A model generated the notes under the pieces. That model searched no databases. It saw nothing but the letters and a program-made list of their open reading frames with translations, and was not told the DNA's origin. Below are positions 45,423 through 53,939 of a stretch of 64,000 nt of DNA, piece after piece (position 1 is the stretch's first letter; each line of letters opens with the position of its first letter). Position numbers and translations under genes: made by a program. Origin of the DNA: Pseudomonas salomonii (GTDB lineage Bacteria > Pseudomonadota > Gammaproteobacteria > Pseudomonadales > Pseudomonadaceae); contig NZ_FNOX01000001.1 of assembly GCF_900107155.1 (NCBI RefSeq), positions 523,233 to 587,232 on the forward strand, read 5' to 3'.

Positions 45423-48400
45423 TTACGAAGCGCGGTTGCTGCGCCCCGTATCACGGGCGAGGGCCTGGCGGGTCAGTTGGCGCATCCATTCCTTTTCTTT
45501 GTATCCCAGATCGTTGAGCAGCCCGTTGTACACCTCATCGGACATGGGCTCGTCGGCAAATACCACACTGTCCGGGGCTTGGAGCGCTTCGCCCAGCGTG
45601 CGCAATGTGTCACGCAGCAGGGCTTTTTTTTCCGCTGTCAGTTCGTCTGCTCGCGCCCACTGTGCCTGCGCGGTTTGCAGGTCATCGAGCTGCAGAAAAC
45701 GTGTGGAATACAGCTGTTCGTTGTCGCGGTAGGCCTGATCGTGGCTGTCGCGCAGGTACTGTTCCCAGTAGGGCTCAAGCAACATTTGATTGACGAGCCC
45801 GTCGCCTTCGCTCAGCGCCAGCACCTGGGTGTACGCGTGGTTGATTTGCTCCTCGCTGACGTTGGCCGTTGCGCGGTACACCATGTGGCTGGAAATCCAG
45901 GGTAAATCCAGCCTGGCCGCAAGATCGGTCTGGTAGGCAAGGTGCACATCCACTTCATCGACCTCTCCAGGCTCGCCATTGCGTACATCCGACCTGAACC
46001 GTTGTCCCAGCCCGCCTTCGGCCGCCGGTCGCACGCGTTGAGCGATGTCTTCGCCCACCACCTTGCCCAGCAGCTTGAGACGGGCACTGCCTTTGGCCAA
46101 GGTGACGAGTTTTTCTTCACATTCGGCGGCGTTTTGGGAATAACGCAAGGCTTCGCTGGCCATGACCTCAATTCCCATCTCATTGAAAATCTGCGCGCCG
46201 GCGTCGGCGCACAGGCCTGGAAAACTGGAGATCTTGAACAGTCGTTCGCGCAACGGGTTGTCTTCATGGGCGGCGCGTATCAGTCGCCACACCCTTTGCG
46301 TCATGGCCCTGCGGTTGTTGGCGTAGCGCAGGCTGTCCTCGCCCTGTTCAAAAAAATCTGGGGGCTCGAGGTGGCGAATCACTTCGAAAAAGCCTTGGGA
46401 GCCATGTTCCTGTTCAACCGCATTCCACACGTGCTTTGCGATGGGACGGGTTTGAGCGTCAGCCTCCAGCAGCCATGGGTCGCTGTTGCCCATGGGTTCG
46501 TAGAGGCGGTTGGGGTCCAGGCCGGCAGCGGTTCGGTAGTGTTCGTAACGGGTAAGCGCCTCGACCGTAAGCGCGTTTCGATCCATGCGTGTGCGCGCAA
46601 TCACACGGGCGTTGGGAGTGCCTGCAGTGGCGTTCGGTAGCGTGTCGATAGGGTTTGCGCGCAGATTGAGCACAAAGTCGTCAGCGCGGTGGTGGGCAAA
46701 CAGGCCACGTGGCCACTCGGTGATGGCCGTGCGGCTCAAGCCCAGGTGGCGCAGAGCAGGCATCAGGCTGATGTCGGGTGAGAGTACCAACGGGTTGTTG
46801 CCCAGCTCAAGGCGTTCCAGGCGGCGGGCCTTCTTCAGGCTGCGTATATCGTCGGCGCTGAACGTCAGGTCATTGCCGCTCAAGTCGAGCTCTTTGAGCC
46901 GGCGCATGTGCACCAGTGCCGGGGGAAGATCCGTGAGTTTGTTGGCGTGCAGGTCCAGGCTGCGCAACGTTGGGAAGTGTTTGAGAAAGTCTCTGTGTGC
47001 TGGGCTGAATTCGGTGTTGCTCAGGTTCAGCGCCGTCACATGTTCAAAATTGGCCGTCAGTCGAGGCAGTGTCGATGGCAAAGGCCGGCCGTGCAGGTCC
47101 AGTCGGGCACCGCTCTGAATATGGCCGTAGGCATCGGTGTGTTCTGCAAATCGGTCGCCCCAGCATCTCTCCACGGCAGTGGCTAGATGCCTTCTCCTGG
47201 AGCGTTCCGCCCGGTCCTCCTGACTGCCTCTGGCCTGCCCCGTCGGGCTGTCTTTCCAGGTTTGCAGCTCGACATGCAGGCGTTGTTTTTCGTCGACCAG
47301 TTCATGGAGCAGACTGCGCAGTTGTTGAGAGGGGACGCTGTCGATAAAAAGCTCCATGCGCTGTTCATTGAGTGTGGGAAACAGCAGCTGCAAGGTTTGC
47401 CGGACATCTTGATCCGAGGTCTCGACGGGGGGCTCGGCGCAGCGACTCACTCCCGCGCCGCCCAGCAGTTGCACGGTTTCCCGGTCGGCCCGGCGGTAGG
47501 TCGGTGGCTCGGCCAGCACCACGCGGCGCTCGGCCAATGACGCGAGTTGGTTCATCAACCACTGTTTGAACGGAGCGCCTTGGCCGGGTTGGTAGCCCAG
47601 TGCCTGGGCTTTATCGGCAGGTAACGTGCAGAGGATCGCCTCAAACAGGTCCGTGTGGGAGGACAGCCACGTACCCGCTTGATCAAACAGGTCGTAGCCA
47701 CGCAGGGTCGGTACCAGAATTCGTCGGGCCGTCGCATCGACAGGTCCGGCCTCGCAGCGCAAGGTCCCGGTGGGCGTCTGCGCGCGGATTTGAAGGTGCA
47801 GGTCGGCAAAGCTGTCGCTATGCACCTTAAGGGTGTTCAGGACCATCCGTTCGGTGGCAACCGGCAAGGGCGCCGCCGCGTAAAACCCTTCGAAAGCCTG
47901 TACCGACTGCGCGGCCACGTCCAGTTCCCGGGCCTGATTATGCAGGCGCAGCGGCAGGCGTTGCTCTGCCATGGTTGCGTGCTCTGTGCTGCTGGCGGTA
48001 CTGAGCAGGCGCGTCTGCAGGGCCATATCCAGGTGTGGGAAAGATTGGCGCACCAGCAAGTGCTGCGGATCGTCCGTCATCTCCCACACCTGCTGGTACA
48101 CGTTGTCGGTGAAATCCCGGCGCCAGCGCAACACGTGATCTGCCAGTTGATTTCGCAGGTGCTGCACCCGTTGCGATTGAGCGATGTCGCCGCCCAGAAG
48201 CTGGCGGGTTGCCGCTTCGTCGAGAAAACCCAGGACATGCTCGGGCAATTGACCTGACATCATTTGGTCAAAACTGAGGGGCAAGGTATTACCCGGCGCT
48301 GCATCAGGGTTGCCGACTTTGATGCTGTGCCCAGACAGGTCAGGGTTGAGGAACACCTCAATGGCTTTATCAGAGGGCCAGCCGTCCAACTCGGTAACGG

Positions 48401-50513
48401 TTTGTATAAACCAGTCTGATGAAGGGGCCAATGCCAGCGGCCGGCCGGTTCGGATTTTTTCGCTGGCGATTGCCGGGTAAGCCTGAGCTTCGAAGCGCCT
48501 GAGGGTGCCCGCCAACAGTGGCGGCAGGGGTTCGTGGTACAGGTGCATGGCACGCAGCACGGCCTCTTCAGTGCCGCTGGCCTGACGCATGTGCTCCAGT
48601 TGCTGATCGGTGAAACCTTCGACCCGATGGCCCAGGCGACGCATCAGGGTGGTGCTGTCCCAGGTCTGCGGCTGTTCCGCTTCGTGCAATATCGCACCGT
48701 CGCCGTTGAGAAATACCTGTGGGCGATAGGCATCCGCTCGTGTTGGGTGGTTGATCCGATGCTCGCCGGTATCGGCGTCAGGCAACACTTCATAGTGTTG
48801 GCCGTCCAGTGCCAGCAGATGCTTGCCATGATGCTGATGCAGACCCGACGGGGAGGGCTGCGAGTCGACAGGCAGGCCATGGTCCTGTCGCGCGTAAGGT
48901 CGCAGGTCGGGGTTCCATAACTTGACTTGGCCGTTGAGTACCCGCACCGGATGCAGGCCGTCGACGAACGGTGAGCGCTGGAGTTGGATGACTTCACCCA
49001 ACGTTCCCGCTCCGGCAAAGAGCCCGGCCTGGATCAGGTTCTGCGCCACGTCCAGCAAATGTTGCGCAGCCTCTGTGCGCTGGCCCTCAGACCAATCGAC
49101 AATGCCTTCAAACACGTCATCGAGCACTTGATAGGCTGTGTAGGCCAGCATCAGCTCTCCCACCAACGGCACGAAGGGGGTGATCAGCAGCAGGCCGACA
49201 TTCAGCAAGTCCGACAGCACCTGTTGCAAGTTATCCCACCAGGCCCAGCGGGCCAAGTGATCGACGTAGGCGGTGGACACTGCCATGTCCCTGGCGTCAT
49301 TGACGAACTTGTTCAGTTGCACGCGGTACAGGTAACGCCACAGGGTGTTGTCGGCCGGGTCGTCTGAACGGTTTTGATAATCCTCGGTGATGTCCTGCAG
49401 GCGAAATTGCAGCGTGGGCTGTTCGGCCTTCTGGCTTAGTCGCGCATTGAGTTGTGCGAAAAATTGGCCACGCAATTGATGGGGAACAAAGTGGCTGAAG
49501 AACGGCTGGTAGGTCCCTGTGGGCTGCGCGGGGCTGCCCTTCAACTGGCGGGTCAGTTCTCGTACAAAAGCGATGGGGTCGGGGTACTCCTTGACGGGGT
49601 GTTCAGGGTCGCCTGGTACATACGCAATGAGCCGGCCATTGGTGGGTTTTGCCATGAACAGCAGGATGCCGGTCAGTGGGCAATCCAGCACGCTCAGGTT
49701 GTAGCTGTTGATGGGCAGGCCATCGAGACGCACATCGGCGTTTTCGTCGATCAGGCCCCGCAGGGTCTCCAGCGCATCGGCGCGCAGGTCGCCTTTGAGT
49801 TGCGCCAGGTGGGCAGCGCCCTTGAGGGCGGCCTTGTGGGTGGTGATAGCCTCATCGCGCACGGCGGCCGCGACGGGTGGGTTATCGAACCCCAGGTGCC
49901 ATCGGAGGCTGGCCTGGTAACGAGCGCCGATGTCCAGGTTTCTGCAGATGTTCTTGAAGGTGTCTGCGTTGAGGCGCACACCCGTGCGGCGATGGGGGAA
50001 ATGCAGGATGTCCTGTTGACCGCGCGAGTCTTGCGCGCTGAGAAAGGCAAAGTCCACGAAGCGGTCGTCTGCGCAAAAGTTACCCAGGGCGGCGTCCAGC
50101 AACGACAGGGTTTTACTTTGCACGCCCTGTTTGACGTTGATCGTCCACCAAGCCAGAGCGGCGTCGCTATAGAGGCGCAGGTAGGTGTTCTTGACGTCAA
50201 TGTCGCCGTAGCCAGTCAGCAAAGCGGCTTTTAGCAACGGCTCGGCAAAGGCATAGAGATCATTGATATTCGCCAGGCGTTTATCCAGGGTGTTTTGTGC
50301 CCGTCGATGCTCGGCAATGACCTGCTTGAGCTGTTGGTGGGCTTCGCTGGGGGCCTGCGGATAAGGGGGGGCGCTGGGCAAGGTTGCGCTTTTCAATGCG
50401 TTAATGCGCACCTGGGTTGTGTCTTTGAGCCAGTCGGGCAGGGCATTTTTGAGGTGTTCGATATGACGGCCCTGATAACTGTCCGTCGTGGCAGGGGGGA
50501 GCAAAATGGGCAT
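45423..50513 (-). CDS. Giant LRR-NEL ubiquitin-ligase-like protein with toxin-type N-terminus
   Basis: 1696 residues from the ATG at 50513. N-terminal ~600 residues resemble the dermonecrotic-toxin-like (DUF6543) region, including a hydrophobic stretch LLNVGLLLITPFVPLVGELM near 440. Leucine-rich repeats span ~1138-1300 (LRSLDLHANKLTDLPPALV, LKELDLSGNDLT). A NEL-type E3 ligase domain follows with the CxD motif FPGLCADAG and predicted catalytic Cys1435. NEL ligases of Shigella IpaH and Salmonella SspH ubiquitinate host proteins after type III secretion. No signal peptide and no secretion genes are nearby. Target unknown. Confidence 0.83.
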   Translation of the reverse strand: MPILLPPATTDSYQGRHIEHLKNALPDWLKDTTQVRINALKSATLPSAPPYPQAPSEAHQQLKQVIAEHRRAQNTLDKRLANINDLYAFAEPLLKAALLTGYGDIDVKNTYLRLYSDAALAWWTINVKQGVQSKTLSLLDAALGNFCADDRFVDFAFLSAQDSRGQQDILHFPHRRTGVRLNADTFKNICRNLDIGARYQASLRWHLGFDNPPVAAAVRDEAITTHKAALKGAAHLAQLKGDLRADALETLRGLIDENADVRLDGLPINSYNLSVLDCPLTGILLFMAKPTNGRLIAYVPGDPEHPVKEYPDPIAFVRELTRQLKGSPAQPTGTYQPFFSHFVPHQLRGQFFAQLNARLSQKAEQPTLQFRLQDITEDYQNRSDDPADNTLWRYLYRVQLNKFVNDARDMAVSTAYVDHLARWAWWDNLQQVLSDLLNVGLLLITPFVPLVGELMLAYTAYQVLDDVFEGIVDWSEGQRTEAAQHLLDVAQNLIQAGLFAGAGTLGEVIQLQRSPFVDGLHPVRVLNGQVKLWNPDLRPYARQDHGLPVDSQPSPSGLHQHHGKHLLALDGQHYEVLPDADTGEHRINHPTRADAYRPQVFLNGDGAILHEAEQPQTWDSTTLMRRLGHRVEGFTDQQLEHMRQASGTEEAVLRAMHLYHEPLPPLLAGTLRRFEAQAYPAIASEKIRTGRPLALAPSSDWFIQTVTELDGWPSDKAIEVFLNPDLSGHSIKVGNPDAAPGNTLPLSFDQMMSGQLPEHVLGFLDEAATRQLLGGDIAQSQRVQHLRNQLADHVLRWRRDFTDNVYQQVWEMTDDPQHLLVRQSFPHLDMALQTRLLSTASSTEHATMAEQRLPLRLHNQARELDVAAQSVQAFEGFYAAAPLPVATERMVLNTLKVHSDSFADLHLQIRAQTPTGTLRCEAGPVDATARRILVPTLRGYDLFDQAGTWLSSHTDLFEAILCTLPADKAQALGYQPGQGAPFKQWLMNQLASLAERRVVLAEPPTYRRADRETVQLLGGAGVSRCAEPPVETSDQDVRQTLQLLFPTLNEQRMELFIDSVPSQQLRSLLHELVDEKQRLHVELQTWKDSPTGQARGSQEDRAERSRRRHLATAVERCWGDRFAEHTDAYGHIQSGARLDLHGRPLPSTLPRLTANFEHVTALNLSNTEFSPAHRDFLKHFPTLRSLDLHANKLTDLPPALVHMRRLKELDLSGNDLTFSADDIRSLKKARRLERLELGNNPLVLSPDISLMPALRHLGLSRTAITEWPRGLFAHHRADDFVLNLRANPIDTLPNATAGTPNARVIARTRMDRNALTVEALTRYEHYRTAAGLDPNRLYEPMGNSDPWLLEADAQTRPIAKHVWNAVEQEHGSQGFFEVIRHLEPPDFFEQGEDSLRYANNRRAMTQRVWRLIRAAHEDNPLRERLFKISSFPGLCADAGAQIFNEMGIEVMASEALRYSQNAAECEEKLVTLAKGSARLKLLGKVVGEDIAQRVRPAAEGGLGQRFRSDVRNGEPGEVDEVDVHLAYQTDLAARLDLPWISSHMVYRATANVSEEQINHAYTQVLALSEGDGLVNQMLLEPYWEQYLRDSHDQAYRDNEQLYSTRFLQLDDLQTAQAQWARADELTAEKKALLRDTLRTLGEALQAPDSVVFADEPMSDEVYNGLLNDLGYKEKEWMRQLTRQALARDTGRSNRAS

Positions 50514-50524
50514 TTCTTTCAACC

Positions 50525-50558
50525 TGAATAGTCCTTTAAAGGCTATCGATTCTATTCA
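50525..50558. promoter_or_regulatory. Nested inverted repeats before the NEL gene
   Basis: TGAATAG (50525-50531) and CTATTCA (50552-50558) flank the perfect palindrome CCTTTAAAGG (50533-50542). The centre is about 28 nt before the NEL ATG, so it could be an operator or a leader hairpin. Confidence 0.4.
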
Positions 50559-50668
50559 GCTGACTGCTTGAAAATAAGGTTGAAAAGTCAAACGAAAGGC
50601 CTGGGAAAACGGGCATTCGAGGTCAATAAATCAGGGCTAAGCAATAGCTCAATACCACCCTGGTGACG

Positions 50669-53600
50669 TCATCGAGCCAGGCATGCGCTCTGACTGCCGT
50701 CTTGCAGGTAAGGGGTCAATATCGGTGCCATGCCTTTGAGCACCTGCACCGGCAGTGCCGAGGTGAACTTGAAGTTTTGCGCCGAACTGCCTGGCACAAA
50801 GGCGGTGAGGGTGCCGAAGTGGCGCTCGCCGATGTAGAACACGAACGTGGCAGTGCGGTTGATCGCTTTGGAGCTGATCACCCGGCCGCCGGCGCCCATC
50901 GCTTCGATGCGGTTGTCGCCGGTGCCGGTCTTGCCGCCCATGGCCATCGGCGTGCCGTCGGCCTGCACGAAACTGCCGGAAACACGCTTGGCCGTGCCTG
51001 CGTCCACCACTTGCGATAACGCGCCGCGCAACGCGGTAGCGACCTCGGACGGCATCACCCGTTTACCTGCATCGGGGCTGTTGACCACGCGGGTTTCGTA
51101 AGGTGTATCGGCGCCAAAGTGCAGGCTGTCGATGCGCAGCACTTTGCTGCGCACGCCGTCGTTGAGGATGATGCCCATCAGTTCGGCGAGGGCGGCGGGG
51201 CGATCGCCCGAGCTGCCAATCGCGGTGGCCAGCGACGGCACCAGGTGGTCGAACGGGTAGCCCACCGCCTGCCAGCGCTGCTGAATATCCAGGAACGCCT
51301 CGACCTCCAGCATGGTGCGGATGCGGCTGTCACGCGCACTCTGATGACGGCTCTTGAACAGCCAGCTATAGACCTCCTGGCGTTCGAACTGGCTGGCCTT
51401 GACGATTTCGCTGAACGTCGCCTCCGGGTGGTTGATCAGATAGCCCAGCAACCACAGGTCCAGCGGGTGAACCTTGGCGATATAACCCTGATCGGGCAGG
51501 TCGTAGGCGCCGGGGCCGTAGCTGTCATAGAGCGCATCGAGGCGCTTGTCGGTCAGCCTCTGCAGGTCCTTGGTGCCGGCCAGGCGTGCGCGAACGAAGC
51601 TGTTGAAGCTGTCGCGGCTGGCCTCGGGCAGCAAATACCGGTGGATCGCGGCCAGGCGAATCGCCGTGGGGTGCAGGCTGTCGAGGAAGGTTTCCAGGCG
51701 CGCCTGGGTGTCTTTCTTGTGGTACTTCTTCCAGAACTTGAGCAGGAACGTGGTGCCTTCACGGTCGGCGAATTGCGCCAGGTATTCCTGGCGACGTGGC
51801 TCGTTGTCGTCCTTGAGCAATTGCGCACTGTTGCTGGCGCCGGTGTAGGTGGTGTAGCGCACCAGATCGCGCATCAGGCGGATAAATGGCAGGTTAATCG
51901 ACTCGCGCAGGGCGTCGCGCAGGGTCGGGTTGCGGCCGTTGTCTTCGTTGCGAAAGTTATGGAATCGGTGCAGGCCACCGCCGGTGAAAAAGCTTTCGCC
52001 AGGGTTTGCCGAATAGGTGCGGTTAAGCGCAGCGTCGAGCATGTCGGCCAGGGGTTTGCCGGGATTTTTCAGCAGGTAATCGACGGCCCAACGGCTGATG
52101 CGGTCCTGCTCCGGGACCTCGATTTTTTTCAATGCCGCGGCTGTTGAGGTGCCGTAGCGCTCATGAAGTTCGGCGACGATTTGCAGGTAAGTGGCAAGCA
52201 CCCGCAGCTTGGCGGTGGAGCCCAGTTCCAGTTTGCTGCCGTTGTTGATGTCGAAGGGTTGGTCTGTGTTGTCGGTCTGCACCCGTACGCGTGCGCCGTC
52301 GGTGGTGCGCTCGAACAAGGTGAAGCTGTAGCGCACCTGCGGCGTGCTCGCCGCAGTGAGCAAGCGTTCGCCCAGCAACCCGACCTGGGCGGCATAGTCA
52401 GGGGCGGCAAGGCGTTTGAGGTAGGCGCTGACCTGTTCTTGCAACTCGCCGTGCAAGGTACTGGTGGCCGACAGGTCCAGCCGGTCCAGGTCGTACAACG
52501 GACGATCGAGCAGGGCGGCCAGGCGGCTGCGTGCGGCGCTGATACCTTTGTTGGTCTCGACTTTCTGCAGGGTTGGCTGCTGCTGCCAATCACGGTAGCT
52601 GACCTTGCTTGTCAGCGCCGCCGTCAACAGCTGGGGCGGTACCACGGCGTTCTGCGCCAGCAACCGCAAGTGACTGTCGGTCAGTTGCGTCAGGTCGTCA
52701 CGGCCCTTGGTCAAGTAATAGGAGGGGCGGCGCTGGGCGATGATCAGCGAGAGCACTTGGCGCAACGCCAGGCCGCGCGCTGCGAGGCTGGCCGGGGTTT
52801 GCGCGGTGTCGTCCAGGGCCCGGTTGACCTGGGCAAAGTCGGCGCCGTACCACACCCGCAACCCCTCGGCGATGCCATGCACTTCGCCGTGCCCAGGGAC
52901 CGCCGAGAGGGGCACGCTGTTGAGGTAGTCGCGCACCACGTTTTGCCGTGCGGCGAGGGTATCAGGCCCGTGTTGGTAGGCGCGTAAGCTGGCGGAGAGC
53001 ATCTGGCGGATTTTTTCGTTGCCTGACAGGGTCAGGCCGTCCGGCGAGTGACGGTATTTTTCCAGTTGCGTCGCCAGGGTACTGCCGCCCGCCGATTGCC
53101 CTGGCAGGTGCAACTGTCGGGCGACTTGCGACCAGGCAGCCTTGGCAAGGCGCGGCCAGTCCACGGCGGGGTTCGCCTGGGGCGGGTCAGGGTCGAGCAG
53201 TTGGCGGTTTTCAATGAACAGCAGGCTGTGGACCATCAGCGCCGGCACCTCGTTGAAGTGTTTGTACAGCTGAGGCGGATAGTTGAATTGATACAGCGGT
53301 GCGGCGCGGCAGTCGGTGATGGTCAAGCCGGCTTGCAGCTTTTCGGCATAGGGAATGAACAGACCATGGCGGCTGTAGTCCATCAGCGCATCGGAAAAGC
53401 GCGCCTGGGATTCGATCAGGTAGTTGCGCTTGAACAGGCGCGGCAGGAACTCACCCAGGGCGCTGTAGCCCAGGCGCCGGTCGAACGGACCGTCGCCGGG
53501 GTACACAATGGCATCGCTGGCGCCGGGCCCCATTGTGTAGGTCAGTTGGGCCGCCCACTGGCTGAATGTACGGGCTTGCCAGTGGGCAGTGTGCATTTCA

Positions 53601-53758
53601 CGGGTGGCGGCAAACCCCAGGGCAATCAGGGCCATCAACAGAATCAACCAGTACAGCCGGCGCCACGACTGGGCGGGTTTGAGTTTTTTTGCCTGCGGCG
53701 GGGCTGACGGGCTGTCAGTTTGAGCCTGGTGCGAATCGGTTTGCCACAGTGCGCCCAT
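50669..53758 (-). CDS. Bifunctional class A penicillin-binding protein-like
   Basis: 1029 residues, larger than ordinary PBP1 proteins. One transmembrane anchor (~34-51). The glycosyltransferase (GT51) region has Glu183 in IENRQLL and GGSTLATQ (224-231), both divergent from the canonical EDRxFxxHxG and GGSTITQQ. The transpeptidase motifs are complete: Ser514-TAK, Ser620-IN and KTGT (943-946). A ~300-residue insertion between SxN and KTG is unusual. It should polymerise and crosslink peptidoglycan in the periplasm, but its position between two giant toxin-like genes suggests a specialised role. Confidence 0.8.
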   Translation of the reverse strand: MGALWQTDSHQAQTDSPSAPPQAKKLKPAQSWRRLYWLILLMALIALGFAATREMHTAHWQARTFSQWAAQLTYTMGPGASDAIVYPGDGPFDRRLGYSALGEFLPRLFKRNYLIESQARFSDALMDYSRHGLFIPYAEKLQAGLTITDCRAAPLYQFNYPPQLYKHFNEVPALMVHSLLFIENRQLLDPDPPQANPAVDWPRLAKAAWSQVARQLHLPGQSAGGSTLATQLEKYRHSPDGLTLSGNEKIRQMLSASLRAYQHGPDTLAARQNVVRDYLNSVPLSAVPGHGEVHGIAEGLRVWYGADFAQVNRALDDTAQTPASLAARGLALRQVLSLIIAQRRPSYYLTKGRDDLTQLTDSHLRLLAQNAVVPPQLLTAALTSKVSYRDWQQQPTLQKVETNKGISAARSRLAALLDRPLYDLDRLDLSATSTLHGELQEQVSAYLKRLAAPDYAAQVGLLGERLLTAASTPQVRYSFTLFERTTDGARVRVQTDNTDQPFDINNGSKLELGSTAKLRVLATYLQIVAELHERYGTSTAAALKKIEVPEQDRISRWAVDYLLKNPGKPLADMLDAALNRTYSANPGESFFTGGGLHRFHNFRNEDNGRNPTLRDALRESINLPFIRLMRDLVRYTTYTGASNSAQLLKDDNEPRRQEYLAQFADREGTTFLLKFWKKYHKKDTQARLETFLDSLHPTAIRLAAIHRYLLPEASRDSFNSFVRARLAGTKDLQRLTDKRLDALYDSYGPGAYDLPDQGYIAKVHPLDLWLLGYLINHPEATFSEIVKASQFERQEVYSWLFKSRHQSARDSRIRTMLEVEAFLDIQQRWQAVGYPFDHLVPSLATAIGSSGDRPAALAELMGIILNDGVRSKVLRIDSLHFGADTPYETRVVNSPDAGKRVMPSEVATALRGALSQVVDAGTAKRVSGSFVQADGTPMAMGGKTGTGDNRIEAMGAGGRVISSKAINRTATFVFYIGERHFGTLTAFVPGSSAQNFKFTSALPVQVLKGMAPILTPYLQDGSQSACLAR

Positions 53759-53939
53759 AGTCGATTGACCATTCTTACAGATTGATCGGACTTGTCTGAA
53801 GCGTAGACGCTGATTGACAGCACTACGAAGTTTGTAGAGCGCTAAAGCTCGACGCGTCAGACGGGAGGGTAGATAACTACCGCGCCGTCAGGATGGCAGC
53901 GGGTAGCTTTCGTGATTTAAGCCATCATTGAGCTCTGCC

